Shown here piece after piece: positions 51,213 to 62,819 of a stretch of DNA of 64,000 bases (positions are counted from its first letter, which is position 1; every line of letters begins with the position of its first letter). Under the pieces are notes generated by a model, which saw only the letters and a list, made by a program, of their open reading frames with translations, was not told the DNA's origin and searched no databases. The DNA is from Onchocerca volvulus (taxonomy: Eukaryota; Nematoda; Chromadorea; Rhabditida; Onchocercidae), in NCBI GenBank assembly GCA_000499405.2, contig HG738139.1:13682467-13746466 (forward strand), in the 5' to 3' direction. The position numbers and the translations under genes are program-made.

Positions 51213-53714
51213 ATGCCATTTAAACCAGTGGAACATCCAAAATGCCCGAAATGCGGTAAATCAGTTTATGCTGCAGAAGAAATGAATGCTGGTGGTTATA
51301 AATGGCACAAATTCTGCTTCAAATGTGGTTAGTTTATTTTAATCTATTTTGACTTTTGACCTTTTTAACAGAAGGTTAGATAAAAAAATTTATCAGCATC
51401 ACATGGAGTAGCAATAATTTTTATGATTCTTACATAATATTGCATGATAATTGAATTTAACAAGTTGTTTGTGTTAAATTTAACAGTTAAATCACTATCA
51501 TATCTAATCTCAAAATAAGATTCATTTATTCCACAAAATATAAAATTTTTTTTTTTTTTTTAAATGGATTTTAAATGAATAATCGTGCTATAAAGCAAAA
51601 GAAGACATTTCGTTTACGACGAAGATTGAAGATTCAATTTTAATTTTTCACAATCATACCAAATCGTTTTATATGCTTTTGATTTAAATTTGTTGAAGAA
51701 ATCGTCGGATAAGAAAGAAGCAATCAGATTTTGAATTCTTGGTTGTATTCTCCTTTATTCTAGAATCATCTCCGAGTTTCATAATACTTAAATTAAACAA
51801 TTCACTTTTTACATTTTATTACCGCATTTTTTATGAGCCTGAAAATTTAAGAGCAAATAACTTTCCTAATTAATACTGGATTATTTGTCTTTGTTTACAT
51901 ATAGATTTCGGGAAAAATCCGTGTTTCTAAACATCAGCTATGTTGTACGGAATGTATTTTTCGTTATCGACAAGTTGCACATCAATCGAGATCGAGTCTC
52001 TCGAAATTTGAAGGATACTAAGCATCTACTTGTTTTCATTTGAACTTTTTAGAATGTTGATGGAAGGCGATACAAAATCATACGATATTGAAATATGAAA
52101 TAAGTCTGAAATTATATTATGAATAATTGTGGATATTTTTAATTACGAAAAGCTAATCTTTGCTAATCATTTTTGTTTACACATCGTTATCACAATTTTA
52201 TCGTCTCTTAATCATTATTTACAGCTTTGTGTAATAAATTACTTGATTCAACTAACTGTTGTGAACATCAAGCTGAATTATATTGTAAACAATGTCACGG
52301 TCGTAAATATGGTCCTAAAGGTATCGGCTTTGGAATAGGTGCCGGTGCATTAACTATGGATACCGGAGAACATTTCGGAAATACCGAAGTGGAAATGACG
52401 TTAGTCATTGGTTTATTTTGCGAAAATTTTAGTAATAACAACAAATCGCTGTTTCAATCTTTAAAATTCAACTTTTAACTTTTTGCATTAATTTTTCTAC
52501 ATATGTATGATAATTTTTCTTACTGCTTGTTTTGCTTTTTCGCTCAATGATTGCACTAATAAAATTTGGAATTCAATAAATAAAAGTAAAGGACAAATGG
52601 ATAATGTGCCAAAAATTTGCACATATATCAAAAGCCATCAATTTTATTCGATGAAGAAGTATGACCTCGAGTTGACCTTCAGCAATTCCATTGAAATATA
52701 ATCAGATCAGTAGATTTATCTTCTATCAAAATTTGCAGATCCATATTTTTACGATCATCTCGTATTTTTATTGATACTAAAATCTTTTCTTCTAACTAAA
52801 TGCATGTAATATATTTAACAAATTAGTAATAATATATATAACAAAGTTTACCAAATTAATAAGAATATCTGAACAAAAAAAATGGACTTAAAACTTTCTC
52901 TTTTTTTGCACAAACATTATCCATCTTTGGAACTCAGGCTATAACACCAAATTTTTGACGAAGAAATTCTTTGCTAGCCAAGTGGTTAGTTTAAAAATTT
53001 GTATTGATTGAAATTTTCGCAGCTTTTTTTCGATATCATTTGCATGTTATCTCATTACTATCTTTCCCTTCTTTCTTGTTACCTTCAATTTATAGAGCTG
53101 TGTAACAAATTATTGGATTCGACAACTGTAGCACCACATGAAGCTGAGCTGTACTGCAAGCAATGTCACGGTCGAAAGTTTGGCCCGAAAGGTGTTGGCT
53201 TCGGTTTGGGCGCTGGTGCTTTGACTATGGACGATGGTTCAAGATTTGCCAATAAATAAACTAAAGTAGGATTCAGCATAGCAATTATTAATGCTTTCAT
53301 TCCAGATTTCGACTACATTAACAAGTCTAAAAAGTAGTACTATCTGTCTTCTTCCCCAGACTAAAATCTTTAAATGCTTCTGATTCTTCCAAGATAAATC
53401 GATTTCTTTTCATTTCGAATATCTTTTTGGTCAAACTATCTCCCTGAATTATCATATATTATTTCAAGCCGTCTTCAAGAACTCTTATTTTTGCTATTTC
53501 CCCAATTTTCTTCTGATTTGTATTCTTCAAAATTTTTCATTTTTCAATGGTTCAGTTTCATTTCTCAAAATTTCTATGAACTTCTTTTTTTACTTCAAGT
53601 TCAACTCAAAACATACTTGCATTTTTCATAAATGATTTTTTTTTTTTTTTTTTTAGGAATCGACCGATGACAGCCGAAGCATTCACAGCACCCATTAATC
53701 CAACTCATAAATAA
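51213..53714 (+). CDS. mlp-1: muscle LIM protein (MLP/CRP type), long isoform
   Basis: Exons 51213-51327, 52225-52399 and 53657-53714 join in phase and encode 115 residues. MLP/CRP proteins are adaptors with a zinc-binding LIM domain. They act at the muscle cytoskeleton and in the nucleus during myogenesis. The LIM ligands are visible: [23 protein letters not shown] and [15 protein letters not shown]. The glycine-rich tail typical of the family follows ([14 protein letters not shown]), then a C-terminal peptide [17 protein letters not shown]. Exon 1 starts [14 protein letters not shown]. An acceptor (TTTTTAACAG at 51191) lies 21 nt upstream of the ATG and fits trans-splicing. A second LIM half-exon (53096-53259) in the same phase provides an alternative ending. 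AATAAA near 53865 may be the polyadenylation signal. The symbol follows the C. elegans gene. Confidence 0.95.
53096..53259 (+). CDS. mlp-1: alternative terminal LIM exon of the muscle LIM protein gene (short isoform)
   Basis: Acceptor TTTATAG at 53095 is in the same phase as the acceptor at 52224, so exon 1 (51213-51327) can splice to either. This exon encodes [20 protein letters not shown], then [19 protein letters not shown], then [10 protein letters not shown] and a stop. The short isoform is therefore 92 residues, with the same zinc ligands but a truncated tail. It differs from exon 52225-52399 mainly in the loop (TTVAPHEAE against TNCCEHQAE) and at the end. The stop codon is embedded in AATAAATAAA, so a polyadenylation-like hexamer overlaps it. 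The pair clearly arose by exon duplication. Confidence 0.9.
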
Positions 53715-54540
53715 ATAAGAAATGAGAAAAAAGATTCGTAAAAAAAAATATTTCTTTAAATTACATTTGACATATATTTCCGCCCAAAGTTGTAATGATG
53801 ATCTATTGGCGCTCGTAGTTTCTACATCTTGTTGAAGATTTATTATAAAATTAATTTTTGTTTTAATAAAGTTAATTAACATCCAAAAAATGTTGACCTT
53901 TTCAAGTTATGTATGAATAAAAATTGCTTCTCGAATTATAACTGAAGAATTTTTCAGCTTTTTTTTTGATTCAGTCACATTCGGACAATTTGGAATTCTA
54001 TCTGATATTTTCATCAGCACTTTATTTTGGAGAAATTGATTTCGTTAAAAATTTCATCTTTGGTAAAAAAAATTTAGTGGAAATTTTCATTGACAAAAAA
54101 TATTTGAAGCTAAAATAAAAAGCAATACCAAATTGATGGCTGCAGATTAAAATAAAACACAAAGATAAAATGCTTTTAACCCTCTTTCTTCATCTTAGAT
54201 AATTTTTTGCATATCGTTTTCTGACTGTTTTGATAAAAATTGTCCAAACTGATAATGCTCATACTTTAACTTTTATTGATTGACTCTGAGGTATCAGGAA
54301 TAATTTCGACAACAAAGCATTTCTGCAATTCGGAATTCATGACATATGTCGACTACGTGATTCAGATATTTTTATGAAAATGGATATTAGCGCATTTAAA
54401 TAAAGCACATGAACATTATTCAAAATCATAAGTTTTAATTAATCTGAAAAATGAGTAACTTCTAATTATCGATAATTGAGAAATAATGAAGTTTAAGAAA
54501 TAATAAAAATAATAAATAATAAAGCGACACGCACATATAC
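53715..54540. other. 3' flank of the LIM gene
   Basis: LIM-gene 3'UTR (AATAAA near 53865) followed by A+T-rich DNA without a supported feature. Confidence 0.6.
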
Positions 54541-55464
54541 TAATTTGTTCTGTAACAAAATCACTTCAAACGAAATCGATGATGTAATATGCGCTGAAAT
54601 ATTCAATGCCGTTGTCGATAAGGATTTGCATGAACTTGTGACAAAAATTTGATATATAAACTGCCTGTACCGCAAAGCTACAAGTCCGTTGACATGTTGT
54701 GGAAGCAGATAAAGTGGTTAATTATCCAAACAGAATTTTTGAATTCACTAGATTTGCCAGAGATGCATCGCATGTCCTGCAATTGAAAATTCGACATGCT
54801 AATTATCATATTGCGAAATATGAAACAGTCAAAACTTCATAAGGGCATGCGACCTGCAGTAAAAAAAATTAATGAGCCATTCGTAAAAATCTTGAAGGGA
54901 CTTTTTAAAGGTGAAGATGTCCTCATTCCTCGTATTGCTATGATTCTAACAGATATGTATTTCAATTCAAGAGATTGCAGTTCCTAATTCGATTGTATTT
55001 GCAGCTATCATCAGCAAGCTCAAAGCCGATCTTTAGAATTGTGCGGTTTAGACAGAGAGACAGATTGTTCCTCACATGGACAATATGTTCTAGAATCGGC
55101 AAACTAGACTATCTCTGTATCTAAGCAGACAATGGAACAAAAAATATGTCCCTGCAAGCATTGCGCAATTAAACATATTAGAAACGTGCGTTTTCTCTTT
55201 TTTTTTTCCACTTAACCAGACTGAGCTACAAACAACGCGTCTGTATAAAAAGTAGATGAAAACATGTGCGTATTCGAATGCAACGTTTTTTCAAAATTTC
55301 GAAGCAATAAGTGTGAACTTTCGGAGATCTTAGATTTTGAACTAATATAGATAAGGCGCATGTTTAAGAAATTTCGAAGATTTTAAGATTTTGAATAAAT
55401 GAACATTTAGATTTTTATATAAACTAACTGAGCAGGACACGCGGAGCATGGCACAATAAGCTAA
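54541..55464 (+). mobile_element. decayed Helitron (Rep/helicase relic with 3' end)
   Basis: Two separated pieces of a Helitron Rep/helicase are recognisable. At 54557-54655 the frame reads NEIDDVICAEI ... LHELVTK, a segment that in intact Helitron proteins lies in the N-terminal half. From about 54700 to 55170, in several frames, come the C-terminal Pif1-like helicase pieces: EFLNSLDLP, HVLQLKI, KGEDVLIPRIAMILTDM, FQFKRLQF and CSRIGKLDYL. Frameshifts, stops and an internal deletion make it non-functional. The 3' flank (55250-55464) ends in a degraded hairpin (GGACACGCGGAGCATGGC) and CTAA|T, fitting the Helitron CTRR|T terminus. No intact 5' end was identified. The terminal part is shared with 4.25-4.45 kb. 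Confidence 0.8.
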
Positions 55465-55824
55465 TAGAGAATAATCGACAAAAATATTGCAAATATAATG
55501 TAAAATAGTGATTTTAACTTGCAATATTTATTTTCGTTTGAATATTATCATCATTTTTTAAACTTAATAACCCGACCCCAATAATAGTTATCATTATCAT
55601 GACCTATTCTTAAAGAATTTTAATAGGACTGGTTTTATTTCTTCATTACTTCCTAGGACAGATTTTAAAAAATTACCGTCAAAAAATATTATTTAAACAA
55701 TAACCTTTGTTTTGACTTATGATCGGATAATAATTGGAATTTGTGACTCTCCTTTTTCTCTGAGAAAAAGAAATTTCATAAAATTATTATTATTACTATT
55801 ATACTATTGATAAATTTAAAACGT

Positions 55825-56750
55825 GTTCAAGAATAATTAAATTTTAAAATAACTAAGTTCAAAAAGAAGAAATAATGCATTTTTTGCAGTAATTATCAAA
55901 TGTCCACCAGTGAAAATTTTCTATTTTGAATAAATATTAATTTAAAAAATTTCAAGCAATATTTGGTTACTTTAAATTCGCTGAAAAAAAATTTCCTCAT
56001 TTTTTTCAATGAAAACTTTTCATAAAATGGAAAAATAACGAAAAAATTGTTTCAAGATTTGTTAGTTTCTTGTTTAATATGTGGCATTATAGCTATGTTC
56101 TACTCCTGATGATTCATAACAAACATCAGCGGAAATGAATCATTGATTGATTGATTTTTTAGATTTTTATCTTATTTAATGTTTTGTAATTTTATATTTC
56201 AAAGATGAATAGATAAGAAGGAGGAGTGGTATTTATTGAAAAATTTTTAGAAATGTAAAAGTTTAATGAGGGGATAAATCTATAAATCAATGATATTAAA
56301 GAGTAAAGAAAACTAACAAATGATTCACTAATGTGATTTGCTGATAGTGATATTGATTGGACTAGCTTGTTTCTTACAAACTTGCAAGTAGGAGAACTTA
56401 TAAATCACTTTTAAATTCCAAGATTTTGATCAAAGAAAAGCCAAGCAATTATGCATAAAGACAAATGAAATTCAATCCACTTCTATAGTCCGCATTATTT
56501 TCCTTTTAGTATAAAACTTGGCTGCCCATCATTAAGAAACAAAAATAATTCCAAGTTTTTTCCTTTTTATAGTATATAGATCAAATTCGATGATTGATTC
56601 CAAGGGTGGAATCAAGCATCGAATTTGATTAAGATTATCCTCGACAAAACTACTAATCTTTTTATTGTACCAGCAAATATATAAAAATGATAATTGTATC
56701 ATATATAATATTTGCTGTACCAATAATTTTATAATGAGGATAATAAAAAT
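55825..56750 (+). repeat. left arm of a ~0.9-kb inverted repeat
   Basis: Read in reverse complement this segment aligns with 60.70-61.62 kb over nearly its whole length. Shared landmarks include ATATCATTGATTTATAGATT with TATCCCCTCATTA, TTCTTTGATCAAAATCT, CCAAGTTTTAT.CTAAAA.G, and TTATAAAATTATTG.TACA. The arms are diverged, with indels, so the event is old. Confidence 0.85.
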
Positions 56751-57153
56751 ATATAGTACTTTAATTTATATATAGTAAGAACTTTATTTTATATATAGTA
56801 ATTAATATATAGTAAGCAACATAATTAATTTAGCTTCAATTTTCACAAAGATGAAAGTGATTGCATCTCAACATATTGTTTTAAGAACAAAAATCATGCA
56901 TTGTCATTAACTAATTCAATTATCAGAAAAAAATCATAAATTGTAAAAAAAAAAAAATAAATAAGATGCTAAATTTCTTAAACATATGTGAGAATAATAA
57001 CTTCCTTAAAGCATAATTAAGTCAAAAAATTTGCACACAAAGAATGTTATATTTATAAGTAATTAAACAAAGAACAATATTCAAAACAGTTTTCTTTTCA
57101 AAAAAATTTTTACAATATTTTTATAGCCGATCAATCATCGATCGTTTCACTGA

Positions 57154-58056
57154 TCACCGATCTTCAATTGTTTCAATGATTTGATCTTCAATCGTTTCAT
57201 TGACCATTAAATTCCAAATTTCATCGATCAATAATTTACAATTCTTTTTATGATTCCTTCCAGCAATATTCAAGCTTACGATATACATATCGTATGTTTT
57301 ACCAATAAACTTCTTTGGAATTAAATATGCATCAGTGATTGTGCATTTCTAAAAAAGTTGAAAAATTTTTTGATATTAATGATAGTAATTGTTGATTATA
57401 ATAATATTAGTTTCTTCTACATTTCTTTCTTTTTCATACTTAAAAAAAAAAATCAAAATGACGTTGTCACTTGAAATGTCACAAAAATATTCAAAAATAG
57501 CAAAATTGATAGTGTCAAATATTTATTCTAAAAATTGATTTGCTTAACTTTAAAAAATTCAGAATTTGAAAATTGACCGGATTGATAATGCCATTATTAC
57601 AGTTATGCTTAATGACCAGATAGGGTTCGATTGCGGTCACTTCCTTGTCTTCACCATATACTTCAAAAGCTCCTTTAGCATCAGAATATGTGGTATTTAA
57701 TAGATCATCAGGATCATCTGAAATAATTCAATGTTCAGATTATTTATATCTGAAATCAGTAATGCCATTCTATTCTTGATTTGACTTCGTCAACAGACAA
57801 TATTCTATTTATTATCTCCACTATTTGGAACTTAATTTTCTGAACAAAATGAAGATTGCGGCGGTAATAAACATATGTAGCGTAAAAGAAGTTCACCGGT
57901 ATTTTTATTCCAAATTTGAACTTCAACACCACTTATTGATTTGGTTCCACATGTAAGCTTACCGATCACAGTGACACCTTGAATTGAATCAGTAACGCCT
58001 GTATTTACAGAAAATGCACCGAGTCCAAACAATACAAATAAATAGCAAAAGATCAT
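57154..58056 (-). CDS. transthyretin-like (TTL/TTR) family secreted protein
   Basis: Three exons in phase: 58056-57897, 57717-57578, 57348-57154, giving 164 residues. TTL proteins are a nematode-specific expanded family of small secreted beta-sandwich proteins, with roles such as engulfment bridging (TTR-52 in C. elegans) or unknown. The N-terminus is a signal peptide (MIFCYLFVLFGLGAFSVNTG). Next come the family blocks VTVIGKLTCGTKSISGVEVQ (first strands), a DDPDDLLNTTYSDAKGAFEV segment, EPYLVIKHNCNN, then KKFIGKTYDMYIVSLNIAG. The cysteines are in familiar positions. The C-terminal extension after the domain (about 30 residues, repeating ETIEDQIIETIEDR) is longer than usual. The ATG lies one base after a TTTTTAG acceptor, so it is probably trans-spliced. 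It sits between the arms of an inverted repeat. Confidence 0.93.
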
Positions 58057-60701
58057 CCTAAAAAGAGAAATCAATTCGAGAAATGAGTGGGAATAATTTT
58101 CACGGATAATATCTACAGAAGAAATAAGCGATGATAAATTGGACATTGATATCAATACCAAGTTCTAACAAGATTTAATTTCAGTTTTGTATATATCAGA
58201 AATTGCTGAAAGTTCATGTCAAATCCAAATTTGTTATTCTGAAAAGAAGCTCAAATTTCCGCAATTAAATAATTAATTTAATTGGGGTGATTTCAATGCA
58301 ATCATTTACATTCCAAGAATTTAAGAATTTTGTTGAGTAAAGAGGGGTTTCTGATTGATTTGTGAATTGGGATTCTAGAGTCGTTAGATTGGAGATCTTT
58401 TTGCTGCTATGATTTGGCTAGGTGTCAACAATAGCCTTTATAACACGATATTATAAACAATATTGCACTTTACAATAACAAATAATGAAAAAAAGAACAA
58501 TATGCGAGTACTAGTGGTTCTTTGATGTTGAGATGGCTTGATATTGGTTGCGAACTTTTTGCCACTGATACTGTTGTACTAGAGCGTAGTTCCTTTGTTG
58601 TTGATGAACTGATGATATCAACACTTGTAGACATTAAGCCATCACTAGCCTTGATGTACTGATAATAGGAATATTGAAGAGATTGCTGCCGCCGCTGCAG
58701 GTGATGTATTCAAGCATTGATCATGCTGTTCCGAAAGTACCTCTTTTGTTTGGTCATCCTTGATAGGAAAGGAGATTCATTTATTAATCATGTAAAAAAG
58801 ATTGGTATGGATAAAGTGCTAAAGGATAAGAGATAAGCAATGCTTAAAACATTCAAACAAAGAACAAACATTTAGTCTCTTACGTTTTCGACAATTGACA
58901 TGATTGCAACCATTTACAATCTTTTAGACAAAGAGCGTGATATTAATCTTTTTTCTGACATTTCAGACATATTTCACAATCATTTACAATTCTTAGATAA
59001 AGAGATGGTATTAATCCTTATGGAATTCCCAACATTGCATGTTTTACTGCGAAGCACATGAGCATTATCAGCAGATTAGATGATGAGAAACAAAGAGCCA
59101 ATCGTGCGCAATATGGATAAATGGCTTACATGTATGAGATTACAAACTTTTACTATAAATAACATTTAGATTATGTTGGCATTTCGATTCAACGACAGAT
59201 ATTTTTCTCTAATTCATTCTAGACAGTGTTCATTACTATTGAATTTGATTATTATTTCTTCCGGAAGATTGTTTCCTTTACGATATATGGCAAAAGATTA
59301 AGCGAAAGGTGTACCAAAGTAGATGGAACTATTGTTAATCAAAAGTTGATTAAGTCAAAAGCTCAAAAGTTTCAACTTTCTAAATTTCAGGAAATAATGA
59401 TTTTTCACCATCATAAAGCCTTACTACTGAAATCAGTTCGAAATTTTTATTTTAAAAATAGGCTCTCACATATTTATCAATGATTTTTTTATAATATTTT
59501 ATTGTCAAAAAATTATACCTTCTCTCAGAAAGTTCGCATCATTCATTTATTTCCTATGAAGGAGTAAAGCTGATTTGTACAAAACGCGGCATTATCATTA
59601 TTATAATTGTTCATTTCTACAGTTATCAAATTAATCATCAATGTCAGTATGATGATTATCATAATCATGATTATCATTTTCGTGATCATATTATTTTATT
59701 ATAAAGATTCCAAGTTTAATTATGCATCATTAGAAAAACGAGCGCAAAAATACAATATCATTTTGGCGAACAAGCTGATTGAAAATCATCTAGTTTGATC
59801 ATTATTCAGTGAACGATCTCATATAAGCCATTAGGAATTTACTAAAATTTTACAAAATTTTTATAAATTTTTGTTAAGTTGCAATATTCGAAATGTTTCT
59901 AAATATGAAAAGGTTTTCGGGAATAACTGTTAAAAATTTTTGCTATAAAATAACGAAAAAATATCAGCCAAAATTTTTCGTAAAACTATTTTATGAATCT
60001 TTCACAGCTTTTATTTTAATCTGAATAGAAAAAATTCCTTAACACATGTTTGCAGATAAAATGTCAATAAAGTAATGTAAAAAGTTTAAAAGTTTTTGAC
60101 GCATTTGAAAAAATATTTTGACGATAAATTCCTTTTCTTATTAAAAATTCATACTTTGTAGACAATAACAGAAACTATTTATTTCGACAAAAAAATCATC
60201 AAATATTCTTACATAATTTCTGTAAATTATTCCGTTGATTCTTTTGCAATTTTAATGCTGATTTTGGGTAAATTTTCATGTTAGATAATATTAATTTGAA
60301 TATTTTATGATTGATTGTGAATTATCTCAAAAGTGATATCATTGTAGGACAAATGTAGTTGTGATGATCATCAATAAGAATAATGTGATGATCATAAATA
60401 AGAGTAATGTTATCATTCATTGTTATTCTTTGTTTGGTATATTTTTGCAATATAATTGATAATTTAAAGTTTTACAGAAAATTTCGTACGATTATTCAAT
60501 ATTTTCAAACGAAAAATCTTCAAATAAAAATTATATAATTCTGATAACAATGAATATTAACAGCGAATACTTACATTTACAATTGAACCAGCATTTAAAA
60601 AAAAAAAAAAAAAATGAACTCATCAAAGCAATTATTATATTATTTTAATCTTTTTATTTCCAAATTTTTTTTTTAGAATTATAATTTATATATCTAAGCT
60701 A
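58057..60701. other. spacer between TTL gene and right inverted-repeat arm
   Basis: No supported exon. ORFs at 59226-59483 and 59607-59798 (+) are low-complexity and without domain signal. This is the 5' flank of the TTL gene. Confidence 0.55.
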
Positions 60702-61620
60702 AATGAATCACAATATATTTCTATTCATCTTATAAAATTATTGCTACAATAAGCATTGTATATGATACAAATACCATTTTTATAATTTATTCATACAATG
60801 AAATAAATAAGCAGTTTTACCGAGAATAATCGAAATCAATCAAGTTCCAAATTTTATTTCATTCTTCCTAAATATTACAATGTGCAAGAAACTTGGAAAT
60901 GTTTTTGTTTCTTGATGATAGGCGCCAAGTTTTATGCTAAAAAGAAAATAATGTGTCTAATATTGGGACAGAAATGGATCTTTATGCCTTATTCCTTGGC
61001 CTTTCTTTGATCAAAATCTCTGAAATTTTAAAGCCTGTGGTAAGCAATTTAGTTCAATCAATATCACTGATCATCAAATCACATTAATGGATCATCTTTT
61101 TTTCTTAATTTTTTTTAAGACTTTTCTTTTAATATCATTGATTTATAGATTTATCCCCTCATTACAACTTTTACATTTCTAAAGTTTTAAAAACTTTTCC
61201 AGTAGTACCGTCTCCTCCTCCTTCCCATCTATTCACCCCTCAAATATAGAATTAAGAAATAATAATTAAGATCAAAATCTAAAAAATCAATCAATTAATG
61301 ATTCATTTTTACCGGTGTTTATTATGAGGCCTAAAACTGGAATCTACCTATGACGCCATGTATAAAATATGGTTTATTATTTCTTCTCTTTCCAGGAAGT
61401 CTTTTTTTTTTAATAATATTGACCAAAAAAAACAAGTTTTTTTTTCAGCAAATCCTAGATAATTACTCAAATACTGCTCGAAATTTTCTAAATTATTAAT
61501 ACTTATTTAACGAATTTCCTCACTAGTACATATTTGATAATCATTGCAAAAAATATGCATCGTTTTTTCCTGCATTTAGTTAGTTTAAAATTTAATTATT
61601 TTTGAATTGTAATAAATAAA
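60702..61620 (-). repeat. right arm of the ~0.9-kb inverted repeat
   Basis: Reverse-complement partner of 55825-56750. The coordinate sum of matched points stays near 117,430 across the arm, showing a single collinear inverted block. Homology fades inward before the TTL gene and outward beyond about 61.6 kb. Confidence 0.85.
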
Positions 61621-62819
61621 AGGACAAAATTTTTAATTGTCGACTATTTTCTACCATTTTTAAACTCTGGACTTTTAGAAAACTTGGAAATAAATTGGAA
61701 AAAATTAGCACGATTACTGTAAGCAATAATGATGTCGTATATAAATCTCTTCATTAGACTTTAAGGATCATACTTTTCAGATTTGTATAAATTGTTGTTT
61801 TTGCGTCAATTTTAAAGTGTCATCAAATGGCGTAGACCTCAGTGGAGTTTTAAGTCATTTAGAAATTATGAAAATTCCTAGTTAGATTGGTCTAAAATTT
61901 ATTGAAATCTTTTTTCATAAGTAGATACGAACATTTAAAATGTGAACATTATTTTTGTTTTCAATTTCACCGTTTATATCGTAACATTAATTTATATAAA
62001 TTTAAAAGACATAAGTTCCACCATTCACAATGATTCGTTGTTTTCTACCAAATAGAAAGAATCCTTTGATTGGTCAAAATTTAATAATAATGAACAGTGT
62101 TTATGATGAGTTCGAGCAAACCAATCCACAAAAATTCGCAAGCAATTGCTTTTCACTTTTAATTATTACTTTCACCTTTAAATTAAACCAATAATTGTCT
62201 TACCTCAGTGCTTCCTTTACAATTCCAATTCTTTCTTGTCGATAAAAATTAATTGATGGCAAATTTTGATATATTTGAGATAAAATGAAACTGAGTGTTA
62301 AATATAAGAAAAAAAAAAATTCATGTCTTCTTCAACACTCAGTAAAAATAGCTACTGATGATAATAATCGTTCATCAATTAGATCTAAGAACTGCTGTTG
62401 TATTACCAATTTCTGTGATACTTATAGCTTGATCACCACCTATCTGATTTTGTAGCTTGAAATGCATACATTCCAATAAGAGTCAAGCAAAAAGAGAAAT
62501 AATTCCTAGTGTTTATTCAGACCATAAGATTTTCGAGAAATATTTTCAAAAAATGAATAAAAATGCAGCTTAATTCATGCTATTAACGATCATTTCACTT
62601 TTAAAATAATAGTAGACAAATTACTTCATTTGGAAGAATTTCAGTTCAATAAAAATGAAATCAATCACTTGATGAAAAATCACTTCCAAAGTGCCTAGGG
62701 CAAAATTACTTCAGTCTTTAAATGGAACTTTCAATTTTTAAATGTCCTTTTTTTGTGATTTTTAAATGGAACAGAATAACAATTTTACCTTGGATAGAAG
62801 CGATGTGATAAACTATCAG

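Noticed and set aside
59226..59798. two plus-strand ORFs (85 and 63 residues) upstream of the TTL gene
   Set aside because: Low-complexity hydrophobic or K/F-rich frames without homology or splice partners.
62031..62200. short ORF starting MIRCFLPNRKN, considered as exon 1 of a TTL paralogue joining the exon at 62981
   Set aside because: Has no TTL first-strand block and no signal peptide, and no donor fits.
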